This document shows positions 9,361 to 20,186 of a stretch of DNA of 64,000 nucleotides, in pieces. The notes below the pieces were generated by a model. The model searched no databases and was not told the DNA's origin. It saw only the letters and a program-made list of their open reading frames with translations. The number at the start of each line of letters is the position of its first letter. Position 1 is the first letter of the stretch. Source of the stretch: Sphingomonas sanguinis (lineage in GTDB: Bacteria; Pseudomonadota; Alphaproteobacteria; Sphingomonadales; Sphingomonadaceae); assembly GCF_019297835.1 (NCBI RefSeq), contig NZ_CP079203.1, positions 1,957,001 to 2,021,000 of the forward strand, written 5' to 3'. Position numbers and translations under genes: made by a program.

Positions 9361-10362
9361 ATGACACGTTATTCCCTGCTCGATCTGGTGCCCGTCATCG
9401 AGGGCGGCACCGTGGCCCAGGCGCTGGCCAACGCCGCCGACCTCGCCGCCCATGCCGAGGCGGTCGGCTTTCATCGGTACTGGACCGCCGAGCATCATGG
9501 CATGGCAGGCATCGCCTCCGCCGCGACCGCCGTGGTACTGGCGCATGTCGGGCAGGCGACGAAGACGATCCGTATCGGCGCGGGCGGCATCATGCTGCCC
9601 AACCATGCGCCGCTGACCATCGCCGAGCAATTCGGAACGCTCGACGCGCTGTTCCCCGGCCGGATCGACCTGGGGCTGGGCCGCGCACCGGGATCGGACC
9701 AGCGCGTCACCCGTGCGCTGCGCCGGACGCTCGACAGCGATCCCAACGCTTTCCCGCGCGACGTGATGGAGCTGCAAAGCTATTTCGCGGACGACGGGCA
9801 AACGGGCATCGTCGCGACGCCGGGCGCAGGCGCCAGGCCGCAGATGTGGATATTGGGATCGAGCCTCTACGGCGCGCAACTCGCCGCCGCGCTGGGCCTT
9901 CCTTACGCCTTCGCCTCGCACTTCGCGCCCGACGCGCTGGACGATGCGCTGGCCGTGTATCGCCGCGATTTCCGGCCCTCGGCGGTGCTCGACAAGCCCT
10001 ATGCGATGGCAGGCTTCAACGTCTTTGCCGCCGATACGGACGAGGAAGCCGAACTGTTGGCAAGCTCGCAGCAACAGGCCTTCGTCAGCTTACGCACCGG
10101 CCGCCCCGGCAAGCTGCCCCCGCCCGTTCCGGGCTATCGCAAAAGCTTGGGCGCGCAGGGGTCGGCCATCCTGGACCATGTCCTGTCCTGCTCGGCGATC
10201 GGCGCGCCCGCGAGCGTGGAGCGGCAGCTGGCCGCCTTCGTCGAGCGGACCAAGGTGGACGAGGTCATGATCGTCAGTTCCATCTTCGACCATGAGGCGC
10301 GGAAGCGGTCCATCGGCATTGCGGCGCGGGCGATGCAGGCGTTGGAGAGGGTGGCGGCCTGA
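9361..10362 (+). CDS. LLM class flavin-dependent oxidoreductase
   Basis: A 333-residue luciferase-like TIM-barrel monooxygenase. The MsnO8/YhbW subgroup pattern is visible: SLLDLVPV at the N-terminus, [22 protein letters not shown] and the [13 protein letters not shown] block. The fold binds FMN supplied by a separate reductase. YhbW-like proteins act on unknown substrates, so no pathway is given. ATG 9361 is taken over an upstream GTG (9337) because the conserved N-terminus begins there. The gene is 49 bp downstream of the protease and could be cotranscribed, although the functions appear unrelated. Confidence 0.92.
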   Translation: MTRYSLLDLVPVIEGGTVAQALANAADLAAHAEAVGFHRYWTAEHHGMAGIASAATAVVLAHVGQATKTIRIGAGGIMLPNHAPLTIAEQFGTLDALFPGRIDLGLGRAPGSDQRVTRALRRTLDSDPNAFPRDVMELQSYFADDGQTGIVATPGAGARPQMWILGSSLYGAQLAAALGLPYAFASHFAPDALDDALAVYRRDFRPSAVLDKPYAMAGFNVFAADTDEEAELLASSQQQAFVSLRTGRPGKLPPPVPGYRKSLGAQGSAILDHVLSCSAIGAPASVERQLAAFVERTKVDEVMIVSSIFDHEARKRSIGIAARAMQALERVAA

Positions 10363-10369
10363 GCTAGGA

Positions 10370-10586
10370 ATTTCACGCAAAGCCGCGATGGCGCGAAGAG
10401 AGAAGAAAGGATGGTTCGCGCGGAGGCGCGGAGAACGCAGAGGGGGCGTGTCGAATGGCACCCTCAATACTTCCTCACGAGCCGGTGAGGATAAGGGATG
10501 GCGGTGCCATCGGGTACGGCACCTCCGCGTCCTCCGCGCCTTCGCGCGAACAAAATTCTTCTTCGCGTCCTCGCGGCTTCGCGTGA
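10370..10586. repeat. Large imperfect intergenic inverted repeat
   Basis: The roughly 230-bp gap between the convergent oxidoreductase and kinase genes holds no gene. Its two halves are imperfect reverse complements: the block around 10370-10400 (TTCACGCAAAGCCGCGATGG) mirrors the one around 10555-10586, and the GCGCGGAGGCGCGGAG area mirrors 10525-10548. It resembles a dispersed sphingomonad element and could act as a terminator. Confidence 0.6.
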
Positions 10587-10592
10587 ACCAGA

Positions 10593-11960
10593 CTACCCCA
10601 CCGCTGCCGGAAGCCTGAGCCGTACGAGCAACCCGCCCAGATCCTCGCTTTCCTCCAGCGCGACGGTGCCGCCGTAAATCTCCGCCACGTCGCGCACGAT
10701 GGCGAGGCCCAGGCCCGTCCCCGGCTTGCCCGTGTCCAGCCGCACCCCGCGATCGAAGATGCGGACGCGCTGGTCTTCGGGGATGCCGGTGCCGTCGTCC
10801 TCGACTAGAATCTCGACGAACCCGGCCTGCGCCGCCACCGTGACGAACACGCTGCCGCCGCCATATTTCGCCGCGTTCTCGACGAGGTTACCGAGCATCT
10901 CGTCCAGATCCTGGCGTTCGACATGGACGACCAGGTCCTTCGGTCCGTCCACGTCGATGCGGACATGGCGATAGAGACGGCCCACCGCGCGCTCGACAGA
11001 TTGCAGACTGGGCCAGACCTCGGCGCGGCTGTGAGCCGAGCCGCGCCGTCCGACCGCGCGGGCGCGGGCGAGGTGGTGGTCGACCTGGCGGCGCATCGTG
11101 CGCGCCTCGCGGATCACCGTCTCGGCCAGATCCTCCGACCGGGCGGTCGCGGCGTTCATGATGACGGTCAACGGGGTCTTGAGAGCATGCGCCAGATTGC
11201 CCGCGTGGCGCCGCGCTTCCTCTGCCTGTTTCTCGTTATGCGCGATGAGGGCGTTCAGCTCCTCGACCATCGGCGCAACCTCGTTGGGCATCGCGTCGGA
11301 GATGCGGTCGGCCTTGCCTGCGCGCATCGCCGCGATCTCCTCGCGCACCCGGCGCAAGGGATAGAGGCCGTAAAAGGTCTGCATTGCCGCCATCAGCAAC
11401 AGGCCGACGCCCAGCAGCGCAAAGCTGCGCACCAAGGTCCGCCGCAGCGCGCCGATCTGCGCATCGAGGCCGGTCGTGCGCTGCGCCACCTGGAACCGCC
11501 AGCGCACATTGGAGCCGGGCAGCTTCACATCGCGTTCGACGACGCGCAGCTTCTCGTCCGCGAATTGGGTGCTGGTATAGACGTGGATCGTGTCGTCATT
11601 GTGCGGCGAGCCATAAGCCAGCCGCCGATCCCAGAGCGAACGCGATGGAAAGGGTTCATGCCCCTTGCCCGACACCTGCCAGTAGATGCCCGATCCCGGC
11701 TCCAGGAAACCCTGATCGGCGGGTTCGCGGGTGAACCAGACCTCGCCCTCCGAATCGACCGCCGCCGACACCAGCAGCGACTGGAGCACATAGGCTTGGC
11801 GGTCGTCGAAATTCTGGGTGACGGCGGACACCAGCACCCGGTCGAGCGCGAAGCCGCCGCCGGTCAGCAGGACCAGGATCCACCCCGCGGCGATCAGGAT
11901 CATGCGACGCGACAGCGATCCCGTGCGCAGCGTCGGGCGCGAGGTGTTTCCGTCCGTCAC
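10593..11960 (-). CDS. Sensor histidine kinase, PhoQ-like
   Basis: A 455-residue inner-membrane kinase with two transmembrane helices flanking a periplasmic sensor of about 140 residues, a HAMP-like linker, a phospho-acceptor His in NLAHALKTPLTVI (the PhoQ-type H-box), then the N-box NLVENAAKYG, G1 DDGTGIP and G2 GKPGTGLGLAIV. GTG 11960 is chosen because it follows the regulator stop by 13 bp and gives a compact cytoplasmic N-terminus. It would phosphorylate the adjacent OmpR-type regulator. With the PepSY protein upstream the set resembles PhoPQ-like systems sensing divalent cations or envelope stress; the signal is inferred, not shown. Confidence 0.9.
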   Translation of the reverse strand: MTDGNTSRPTLRTGSLSRRMILIAAGWILVLLTGGGFALDRVLVSAVTQNFDDRQAYVLQSLLVSAAVDSEGEVWFTREPADQGFLEPGSGIYWQVSGKGHEPFPSRSLWDRRLAYGSPHNDDTIHVYTSTQFADEKLRVVERDVKLPGSNVRWRFQVAQRTTGLDAQIGALRRTLVRSFALLGVGLLLMAAMQTFYGLYPLRRVREEIAAMRAGKADRISDAMPNEVAPMVEELNALIAHNEKQAEEARRHAGNLAHALKTPLTVIMNAATARSEDLAETVIREARTMRRQVDHHLARARAVGRRGSAHSRAEVWPSLQSVERAVGRLYRHVRIDVDGPKDLVVHVERQDLDEMLGNLVENAAKYGGGSVFVTVAAQAGFVEILVEDDGTGIPEDQRVRIFDRGVRLDTGKPGTGLGLAIVRDVAEIYGGTVALEESEDLGGLLVRLRLPAAVG

Positions 11961-11973
11961 GGGAAAGACCGGA

Positions 11974-12663
11974 TCAGGCCGCCGAACCCGCCACAGCCCC
12001 CGCCGCCGGATCGTCCAGGCTATAGCCCAGGCCCCGGATGGTGGTGATGACATCCTGGCCCAGCTTCTTGCGGATGCGCGTCACGAACACCTCGATCGTG
12101 TTCGAATCGCGGTCGAAATCCTGATCGTAGATATGCTCGATCAGCTCGGTGCGGCTGACCACCTTGCCCTTGTGATGGAGCAAATAGGACAGCAGCTTAT
12201 ATTCCTGCGCGGTCAGCTTCACCGGCTCGCCCGCCCGTGTGACCTTGCCCGAACGGGTGTCGAGGCGGACATCGCCCGCCGTCAGTTCGGACGAGGCATT
12301 GCCGCTGGCGCGTCGGATCAGGGCGCGGAGACGGGCGATCAGTTCCTCGGTCTGAAACGGCTTGGCGACGTAATCGTCCGCGCCCGCGTCCAACCCGGCC
12401 ACCTTGTCCGACCAGCTGTCGCGCGCGGTCAGGACGAGGACGGGCGTGGTCTTGCCCTCCTTGCGCCAACGGTCGAGCACGGTCAGCCCGTCGATTTCCG
12501 GCAACCCTAAGTCGAGCACGATCGCGTCATAGCTTTCGGTCGAGCCAAGGAAATGCCCCTCCTCGCCGTCCGTGGCGAGGTCGATGGCATAGCCGGCCCC
12601 TTCCAGCGTGGATTTCAGCTGCTGGCCAAGATTGGGCTCGTCCTCGACGATCAGAACGCGCAT
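11974..12663 (-). CDS. OmpR/PhoP family response regulator
   Basis: A 229-residue DNA-binding regulator. The receiver domain (about 1-115) shows the acidic pair EDE, the phospho-acceptor Asp in VLDLGLPEIDG, the Thr in LTARD and Lys in AKPF. The C-terminal winged helix (about 130-220) has the trans_reg_C pattern LTAQEYKLLSYLLHHKG, followed by TIEVFVTRIRKKLG. It sits directly upstream of its kinase gene on the same strand. The PepSY gene 48 bp further upstream is probably part of the same unit. Likely targets are envelope genes, by analogy with PhoP. Confidence 0.94.
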   Translation of the reverse strand: MRVLIVEDEPNLGQQLKSTLEGAGYAIDLATDGEEGHFLGSTESYDAIVLDLGLPEIDGLTVLDRWRKEGKTTPVLVLTARDSWSDKVAGLDAGADDYVAKPFQTEELIARLRALIRRASGNASSELTAGDVRLDTRSGKVTRAGEPVKLTAQEYKLLSYLLHHKGKVVSRTELIEHIYDQDFDRDSNTIEVFVTRIRKKLGQDVITTIRGLGYSLDDPAAGAVAGSAA

Positions 12664-12710
12664 CGCAAAACTCCCTCTAATCCTGTGGTGCTATTCGACC
12701 GGCCCGGTCA

Positions 12711-13028
12711 TCAGCCGTCGGTGCGGCCGATGACCTTGCCGGTACGGGCGTCCACCTCCACCCAGATGACCGTGCCATTGCGCAGGAACTTGAGCGTGTA
12801 AACCGCCGCCTGCGCGTCGTAATCGAAGCCGATATATTGCGAATCGCGCATCGCCGGCACGACCCGCGCCTCGATCTCGCGCAGCGACAGATTGCCTTCC
12901 TTGCGCTGCTGATAGGCGCGCATCTGGTCGCCGCGACGCTGATCGACCCCCATTTCCATCGGGGCTTCGATCATCGGCGGTGAACCCATCGGTGCGGCGA
13001 GCAGAGCCAGAAGGACGGTCATCGACAT
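12711..13028 (-). CDS. Small exported PepSY-domain protein
   Basis: A 105-residue product with an N-terminal hydrophobic stretch (MTVLLALLAAP) that looks like a signal peptide, followed by a PepSY fold of about 70 residues ending in VIWVEVDARTGKVIGRTDG. The pattern of a strand followed by D-A-x-T-G-x-V is typical of PepSY. Such proteins are found beside two-component systems and are thought to act in the periplasm as inhibitors or signal modulators. Two ATGs (13028, 13022) are possible; the first is used. It precedes the response regulator with a 47-bp gap, so cotranscription is likely. Confidence 0.85.
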   Translation of the reverse strand: MSMTVLLALLAAPMGSPPMIEAPMEMGVDQRRGDQMRAYQQRKEGNLSLREIEARVVPAMRDSQYIGFDYDAQAAVYTLKFLRNGTVIWVEVDARTGKVIGRTDG

Positions 13029-13141
13029 GAAGGTGGCATAGCGGTCAACCGTTGAACAGCCTCTGAATGGATCATGCAGCCGCGCGACAGCGCATGGACC
13101 GCTTGCCGGGTTCCCCATCCGCCCCTAACTGCTGGCCTATC

Positions 13142-14926
13142 ATGGCAGCACCCGTTCTTTCCTACGAAGACCTGGGCCTTGTTCAAGGCTCGGGCTGGCT
13201 CTTCCGGCATCTCGATATCCATGTCGGTCCGCGCGACCGGCTCGCGCTGATCGGGCGCAACGGGGCGGGCAAGTCGACCCTGCTGAAGCTGATGGCCGGG
13301 ATCATCGATTCGGACGAGGGGCGGCGCGTGATCGTGCCGGGCACCCATGTCGTCTATCTGGAACAGGACCCCGATCTGGCCGGGTGCGCAACGCTGGGCG
13401 ATTATGTCCTGTCGGGCGACGACGCGCCGGAAGCCTATGAGGCCGATGCCATCGCCGGACAGCTCGGCATCGACCTGACGCGCGAGGCATCGACCGCCAG
13501 CGGCGGCGAACGGCGGCGCGCGGCGATCGTCCGCGCGCTGGCGATGAACCCGGACGTGCTGCTGCTCGATGAGCCGACCAACCATCTCGACCTCGCGGCC
13601 ATCGAATGGCTGGAGGACTGGCTGAAGCGTTTCACCGGCGCGTTCGTCGTCATCAGCCATGACCGCACCTTCCTGACCCGCCTGACCAAGTCGACGCTGT
13701 GGCTCGATCGCGGCCAGATGCGGCGCAACGAGGTCGGCTTCGGCGGTTTCGACGCCTGGACCGAACAGGTCTATGCCGAGGAACAGCGCGCCGCCGAGAA
13801 GCTGGACGCCAAGCTCAAGATCGAGGAGCATTGGCTTCACCGCGGCGTCACCGCGCGGCGCAAGCGGAACCAGGGCCGTCTGGAAAAGCTGGTCCAGATG
13901 CGCGCCACCCGCGCCGCGATGATCGGGCCGCAGGGTGCCGCCAAGCTCGGCATCGCCTCGGACGATGTGAAGACCAAGGAGGTCATCAAGGCCGAGCATG
14001 TCACCAAGCGTTACGGCGACCGCACGATCATCAAGGACCTGAGCCTGAAGGTCACGCGCGGCGACCGGATCGGCATCGTCGGCTCGAACGGGGCGGGCAA
14101 GACGACGCTCCTCCGCCTGTTGACCGGCGAGATCCAACCCGACGAGGGCAGCGTCTTCCTGGCCAAGACGCTGGACGGCGTCATCATCGACCAGCAGCGC
14201 AAGCTGATGGCGTCTGAAAAGCGGGTGCGCGAGGTGCTGGCGGACGGCGGCGACTGGATCGACGTGCGGGGCACGCGCAAGCACATCCACGGCTATCTGA
14301 AGGAGTTCCTGTTCGACCCTTCGCTGGCCGAGGCAAAGATCGGGACGTTGTCGGGCGGCGAGCGTTCGCGCCTGCTGCTCGCCCGCGAGTTCGCGCGCGA
14401 ATCCAACCTGCTGGTGCTCGACGAGCCGACCAACGACCTCGACCTGGAAACGCTCGACCTGTTGCAGGAGGTGATCGGCGATTATGAGGGCACCGTCCTG
14501 ATCGTCAGCCACGATCGCGACTTCCTCGACCGCACGGTGACGGTGACGCTGGGTCTGGACGGATCGGGCCATGTCGATGTGGTGGCGGGCGGCTATGCCG
14601 ACTGGGTCGCCAAGCGCAAAGCGGCGCCCGAGGCGAAAAAGGCCCCGGCCAAGGCCGCCCCCTCCCCCGCCGCTCCGGCGCAGGCCAGGACCAAGCTGAG
14701 CTACAAGGACCAGCGCGATTACGAACTGCTGCCCAAGCGGATCGAGGAGCTGGAGGCCGGGATCGCGCGCGACGAGGCGAAGCTCGCCGACCCTGACCTC
14801 TACGCCAAGGACCCGGCTCAGTTCGACCGGCTGATGAAGGCGATCGAAAAGGCGCGCGAGGAAAAGGACGAGGCCGAGATGCGCTGGCTGGAACTCGCCG
14901 AGCAGGTCGAGGCCCTGGCCGGGTGA
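13142..14926 (+). CDS. ABC-F family ATPase (Uup-like)
   Basis: A 594-residue soluble protein with two ABC cassettes and no membrane domain. Cassette 1 has Walker A GRNGAGKST, signature ASGGERRRAAIVRAL and Walker B LLLDEPTNHLDL. Cassette 2 has GSNGAGKTT, LSGGERSRLLLAREF and LVLDEPTNDLDL. An Ala/Lys/Pro-rich linker leads to a C-terminal coiled coil (about 520-594) as in Uup, which binds DNA or ribosomal RNA. ABC-F proteins act on the ribosome or, in the Uup branch, on branched DNA intermediates. ATG 13142 begins the conserved first cassette. Confidence 0.93.
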   Translation: MAAPVLSYEDLGLVQGSGWLFRHLDIHVGPRDRLALIGRNGAGKSTLLKLMAGIIDSDEGRRVIVPGTHVVYLEQDPDLAGCATLGDYVLSGDDAPEAYEADAIAGQLGIDLTREASTASGGERRRAAIVRALAMNPDVLLLDEPTNHLDLAAIEWLEDWLKRFTGAFVVISHDRTFLTRLTKSTLWLDRGQMRRNEVGFGGFDAWTEQVYAEEQRAAEKLDAKLKIEEHWLHRGVTARRKRNQGRLEKLVQMRATRAAMIGPQGAAKLGIASDDVKTKEVIKAEHVTKRYGDRTIIKDLSLKVTRGDRIGIVGSNGAGKTTLLRLLTGEIQPDEGSVFLAKTLDGVIIDQQRKLMASEKRVREVLADGGDWIDVRGTRKHIHGYLKEFLFDPSLAEAKIGTLSGGERSRLLLAREFARESNLLVLDEPTNDLDLETLDLLQEVIGDYEGTVLIVSHDRDFLDRTVTVTLGLDGSGHVDVVAGGYADWVAKRKAAPEAKKAPAKAAPSPAAPAQARTKLSYKDQRDYELLPKRIEELEAGIARDEAKLADPDLYAKDPAQFDRLMKAIEKAREEKDEAEMRWLELAEQVEALAG

Positions 14927-14969
14927 TCGGGGCGGGATGATCGGGGCGGGAGCCCCCCGCCCCATCGAC

Positions 14970-16301
14970 TTACTGGGTGATGCGCGCCGTCGCCACGGCG
15001 TTCTGGAACAGCGCGGCCATCGCCGCCGAAATGTCCTGATCGGTGGATACCTTGGTATAGAGGCCGGGCGAGGCACAGGCCTGAAGCGCGGGTTCGATCT
15101 TGTAGAGATAGGGCGCGATATTCTTTTGCGACCAGGCATCACCAGTCAGCGATTGCGGCAGATATTCGGTGTAGAGTACCGCGATGCGCACCCCCCGGGC
15201 CTTGATCATATCGCACTTTGTGGTGTCGATCGCGATCTCAGGCTTGCCGTTGCTGCGGATTTCGTCACGCATCCCGTCCGTCACCATGAACATCACCGCC
15301 TGAGGCTGAGCCTTGTTGATGCCAGTGCCGGGCGCGACGGTGATCAACTGCCTGTTGATCTGGTCCATGGCATCGCTGCTACCGCTATCCGTATCGTTAA
15401 AGCCGGGCTCGTTCGATTTGCAGGCCGGGGTCGGGCAGCCATTCTTGTAGAACAGGACCGGCTTCAGGTCGTGAGTGGCCAGCGCAGCGTGATCCAGATG
15501 CGGCGTCAGCGTCTGCAACACATTAAAGGCACCGCGCGCCCGGAATGAGGCAATGGCGATCTGGTAGGTCGCCCCCGTTTTGCTGGAGGTCGCTCTCGCG
15601 GTTTCCGTGAGCTTGGCCACGGCCGTGCCCTCTTCATCAATACGGAGCTTCAAGCCATAGGATTTTGCGACAGCATACAGATCCGTCGTATTGTTGAAGG
15701 CATCCTTTCCGGTCAGGTCATTCGTGGCATGGCACGCGAACTGACATTTCCTGGAGTTGCTCGCCGCCACCTTCGCCAGTCCGGCCGTCGTCGTTGGCAG
15801 GGCCATCGAACTGGATACGTCGAGCAGCATGTAAAAATCGATATTGGGCGCGATGGCGTTCGTCGTCTGCGACTGTCCCGCTATCGCCAACGTGTTCAGG
15901 CCCAGGATCTTGGCGAAGACGTTGTTCGACACGGCCTTGTAGGTGACCGTGGCGTTGCGACGGCCATTGCCGTCGGTCGGTGCGTTGATGGTCACGTCAC
16001 CCATGACGATGTCGCCCGATTGGGTCAGCGACAGTGCCTGCGCCTCGAAGATCTTGCGGGCATAGGCCACCGCGTCGCCGTCCTTCATGCCCATTGCGAC
16101 CTTGCTGACCGCCGACAGGGCGGCGGAGTCGGCCACCGCGTTCATCTTGGTCTGCGCCTTCTTCGCGCGTGCATAATCGATGCCCATGCCGATCGTGAAG
16201 ATCAGGACGGGCAGGGCCATGGCGAACATCATCATCACCGCACCGCGACGATTATGCAGCACATCCCGCACGGATCGATAAAGGGAGAGGATCATGGGCA
16301 T
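14970..16301 (-). CDS. TadG-like pilus protein with von Willebrand factor A domain
   Basis: A 443-residue protein with an N-terminal TadE/G-type segment: a short basic stretch, then a hydrophobic helix and the KKAQTKMNAVADSAALSAV block common to TadG/Flp accessory proteins. A VWA domain follows, with the MIDAS motif DVSSSM (about residue 165) and the later MFMVTDGM strand. It would be anchored in the inner membrane with the VWA domain in the periplasm and belongs to the Tad (tight adherence, type IVc) pilus system. ATG 16301 overlaps the TGA of the preceding gene (TGATG), showing coupling. No other Tad assembly genes are in the window. Confidence 0.85.
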   Translation of the reverse strand: MPMILSLYRSVRDVLHNRRGAVMMMFAMALPVLIFTIGMGIDYARAKKAQTKMNAVADSAALSAVSKVAMGMKDGDAVAYARKIFEAQALSLTQSGDIVMGDVTINAPTDGNGRRNATVTYKAVSNNVFAKILGLNTLAIAGQSQTTNAIAPNIDFYMLLDVSSSMALPTTTAGLAKVAASNSRKCQFACHATNDLTGKDAFNNTTDLYAVAKSYGLKLRIDEEGTAVAKLTETARATSSKTGATYQIAIASFRARGAFNVLQTLTPHLDHAALATHDLKPVLFYKNGCPTPACKSNEPGFNDTDSGSSDAMDQINRQLITVAPGTGINKAQPQAVMFMVTDGMRDEIRSNGKPEIAIDTTKCDMIKARGVRIAVLYTEYLPQSLTGDAWSQKNIAPYLYKIEPALQACASPGLYTKVSTDQDISAAMAALFQNAVATARITQ

Positions 16302-16843
16302 CAGCAATCCGGGCAGGCGATCTGGTCAGTGTTGCGCGGAACCATCCACAGCGAGTCGCTGAGCGTCATCGGGCCGAACTGACCGAAACTGGTGGGGGGG
16401 CGATAGGGATAGCTGACCTGCGCCAGCAGGAAGGTGGCGTTCGGGGTCTTCATCGCAGGCGGAATGTCGACCGCCTCGCCCTTGGCATAGGCGGCGATCT
16501 TCAGACCCCGGCTCCACACCACGCTGGTCTGCCCCTTGGCGTCGGTGGAAACCTCGCTGACGCGGATCTGCGCATCCCCGGCGGTATAGGGCTGCATCAC
16601 CTGCGACGCGGCCATCAGGTTGGACTGTACCTCCGCCCCCGTCATCTTGCCGGTCGTGTTCTGGGCGATCAGGTCGACCGCGGCGCGAGCCGTGATCGTC
16701 ACCTTGCGCTTGCAGGCCATCGCGTCCTGCAACTGCACGCCACCCAGATACAGGATCAGCATGACGGGCAGGATCAGCGCGAACTCGACCAGCGCGACGC
16801 CGCGCGCATCCCCGCGCAAGGCCCGGTACGACCGCGGGATCAC
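16301..16843 (-). CDS. TadE/TadF-family pseudopilin
   Basis: A 180-residue minor pseudopilin. The N-terminus carries a short basic leader, then RGVALVEFALILPVMLILYL, the classic TadE pattern with Glu at position +5 after the processing glycine. The rest is periplasmic. The start is a GTG at 16843 that overlaps the TGA of the upstream pseudopilin by 4 bp (GTGA). In the Tad system such proteins are cleaved by the TadV peptidase and assist pilus assembly. Confidence 0.85.
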   Translation of the reverse strand: MIPRSYRALRGDARGVALVEFALILPVMLILYLGGVQLQDAMACKRKVTITARAAVDLIAQNTTGKMTGAEVQSNLMAASQVMQPYTAGDAQIRVSEVSTDAKGQTSVVWSRGLKIAAYAKGEAVDIPPAMKTPNATFLLAQVSYPYRPPTSFGQFGPMTLSDSLWMVPRNTDQIACPDC

Positions 16844-17424
16844 AGATAGGCCTCGGTCTTCGACACCGAGGTCGCGACCAATATGGTCGGCCCGCCGCTC
16901 AGCGGCGACAGGTCGGCGGCGGGCGCGACCGGCATCGGCCAGAGATAGATGAACCGCACCGTGACGAGCGATCCTTGCGACCCCACGTCATAAGAAAGAT
17001 CGGTGAACTTTCCCGTCCCCGCATCGAATGTCAGCGGCAGGGAGCCGTTGGTCGGAATGGCGGTGCCCGCCGCCACGCTCTTCACATCGACGAACAGGCG
17101 CGCGCAGGACAGGAAACCGGGCAGCGCCTGGCACCCCTTGCTGCGGAAGCGCTCGGCCAGCTGGGCCTTGGTCATGCCCTTGCCCAGGCCCGCCAGATCG
17201 GCGGCCTGGGTCTGGCCGGTGACGATGCCGCGCGCCGCCGTCTCGACCGCGCTCTCCAGCGCCTCCTGCGCCAGATAGGCGAGGCTCGACTGGAGAATCG
17301 CCAGCAGCAGCGCGATGAAGGGCGCGGCGACCAGCGCGAACTCGACGAGCACCGCCCCCCGCCGATCGGTCAGGATCGCGGGTCGGGCAGGCCGAAGACG
17401 GCGAAAGGGAAGAGAGGCGAACAT
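16840..17424 (-). CDS. TadE-family pseudopilin
   Basis: First gene of a three-gene pseudopilin operon. The product (about 194 residues) has a basic N-terminal region followed by DRRGAVLVEFALVAAPFIAL, the TadE leader and hydrophobic helix. The periplasmic part contains a probable disulfide pair (Cys in SKGCQALPGF and LSCARLF). ATG 17424 is preferred over 17451 because it gives a leader of normal length and a GGAAGGA lies upstream, although the spacing is long. Isolated TadE/E/G trios like this occur in many alphaproteobacteria away from the main tad cluster. Confidence 0.82.
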   Translation of the reverse strand: MFASLPFRRLRPARPAILTDRRGAVLVEFALVAAPFIALLLAILQSSLAYLAQEALESAVETAARGIVTGQTQAADLAGLGKGMTKAQLAERFRSKGCQALPGFLSCARLFVDVKSVAAGTAIPTNGSLPLTFDAGTGKFTDLSYDVGSQGSLVTVRFIYLWPMPVAPAADLSPLSGGPTILVATSVSKTEAYL

Positions 17425-17491
17425 GGGCAGGCGGATATCCTTCCCGCCCATCTTGGTCTGAATCGGTTAAACTTCGGCAAACACGTCCGAT

Positions 17492-18235
17492 CTAACGCAA
17501 CGCGCGGGCATAGAGCGCCAGCGTCCAGCCCATCGCCTGCAGGAACAGCGCCGGGTCGTAACGCGGCCCTTCGTCACGCAGAAAGGCGTGCTGCCCGGCC
17601 ACCTCATGCCATTCGTAGGATGCGCCGACTTCCTCCAGCCGCGCGCGGATCGCCTCGCGCCCGGCATAGGGGACGTGCGGGTCCTGCCGTCCCCAGACGA
17701 ACATCGCCTCGGCCTTCAGTTCGTCCATCCGCGCGAGGCTGTCGTCGCGGCGCCCTTCGCCCAGCGAGCCCGAATGGATGTCGGTGGCATAGAAGCACGC
17801 TGCCGCCGACACGCGCGGGTCAAGCGCGGCGCGATAGGCCAGATGCCCGCCCAGACAGACGCCGAACGTGCCCAGCCGCCCGTTGCACGCCGGATGCGCC
17901 GCCAGCGCGCCCAGCGCCGCCGCCGCATCGGCATCATAGGCCGCGACGGGCTTGGCGAATTTCAGGTCGTTGCCCCGGTCGGTGCCCGGCTTGTCATAGG
18001 CGAGCACGGTCCCGGCGGGTTCATATTCGTGATAGACCTCGGGCACCGCGACGACATAGCCCTGCCCGGCCAGCATCGCAGCCAGCCGCCGGATCGGCGC
18101 CGTCACCTGATAGATCTCGGAAAACAATAGGATGCCCGGAAAGCGCCCCTCGATCGCGGGGCGGAACAGATGCATCCGCATCGTGCCCGTTCCGGCTACC
18201 TCGACATCCTGGGTTTCGTCGCTGCGTATGATCAT
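17492..18235 (-). CDS. Dienelactone hydrolase family protein
   Basis: A 247-residue alpha/beta hydrolase. The nucleophile elbow is GVCLGGH, with Cys in place of Ser as in true dienelactone hydrolases. The acid is the Asp in GRQDPHVP and the catalytic His lies in VAGQHAFLRDEGPRYD. Classical enzymes open dienelactone to maleylacetate in chloroaromatic degradation, but no such pathway genes are nearby, so a general carboxymethylenebutenolidase-like role is the safest statement. The ATG at 18235 is preceded by GGAG. It is divergent from the DUF2238 gene. Confidence 0.9.
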   Translation of the reverse strand: MIIRSDETQDVEVAGTGTMRMHLFRPAIEGRFPGILLFSEIYQVTAPIRRLAAMLAGQGYVVAVPEVYHEYEPAGTVLAYDKPGTDRGNDLKFAKPVAAYDADAAAALGALAAHPACNGRLGTFGVCLGGHLAYRAALDPRVSAAACFYATDIHSGSLGEGRRDDSLARMDELKAEAMFVWGRQDPHVPYAGREAIRARLEEVGASYEWHEVAGQHAFLRDEGPRYDPALFLQAMGWTLALYARALR

Positions 18236-18310
18236 GGCTCCATCCTTTGCACCCCCGTCCGGCCAGGGCAATCGGGTTGCGTCCGCGACACCCGCCGTTA
18301 TCCTCGGGCC

Positions 18311-18928
18311 ATGACGGGGAGCGGAAAGCGACTGGCGCTGCTGAGCGCGGTCTGGGTGGCGGGACTGATCGCCTCGGGACTGCGCCCGTTCGACCGGGCG
18401 ACCTGGTGGATGGAGGTCGCGCCGGTGCTGATCGCGCTGCCTTTGCTCTGGGGCTTGCGGCGACGATTCCCGCTGACCGGGCTCGCGCTGGTGCTGATCG
18501 GGGCGCACGGGCTGATCCTGATGCTGGGTGGCGCCTATAGCTATGCGCGGGTGCCCGCCGGGCTTTGGGTGCAGGACTGGCTGCATCTGGCCCGCAATCC
18601 CTATGATCGGCTGGGCCATTTCGCCCAAGGCTTCGTGCCCGCCATCATATTTCGCGAATGGTTGATCCGGCGGGGTGGCCTGGCGCGGGGCGGGATGCTC
18701 CGCTTCCTCGTCATCGCCTGCTGTCTGGCGTTGAGCGCCGCCTATGAGCTGGTCGAGTTCGGTGCGGCGATGGCGCTGGGTCAGGGCGCGGACGAGTTTC
18801 TGGGGACGCAGGGCGATCCATGGGACACGCAATGGGACATGCTGATGTGCCTGATCGGCGCGGTCGCGGCGGTGGTGACGCTGTCGCGGGCGCATGACCG
18901 ACAGATCGCCGCGATCGCAAGGTTATAG
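18311..18928 (+). CDS. DUF2238 (YjdF-like) integral membrane protein
   Basis: A 205-residue protein with five to six predicted membrane helices. The family signatures are visible: NPYDRLGHFAQGFVPAIIFRE in the middle, then AAYELVEF and a QGDPWDTQWDM segment towards the C-terminus. These match the DUF2238/YjdF family, which has no known biochemical function. The conserved Asp, His and Glu residues sit near membrane edges and could bind a metal, which is speculation. It lies 32 bp upstream of threonine synthase, so the two may be cotranscribed. Confidence 0.85.
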   Translation: MTGSGKRLALLSAVWVAGLIASGLRPFDRATWWMEVAPVLIALPLLWGLRRRFPLTGLALVLIGAHGLILMLGGAYSYARVPAGLWVQDWLHLARNPYDRLGHFAQGFVPAIIFREWLIRRGGLARGGMLRFLVIACCLALSAAYELVEFGAAMALGQGADEFLGTQGDPWDTQWDMLMCLIGAVAAVVTLSRAHDRQIAAIARL

Positions 18929-18960
18929 CATCCGGTGATGGCGGCGGATACGCTGTGCCC

Positions 18961-20184
<1,224 letters not shown>

Positions 20185-20186
20185 TT

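Noticed and set aside
13019..15142. 707-residue frame on the minus strand across the ABC-F gene
   Set aside because: Shadow of the ABC-F ATPase, which has full Walker and signature motifs on the plus strand.
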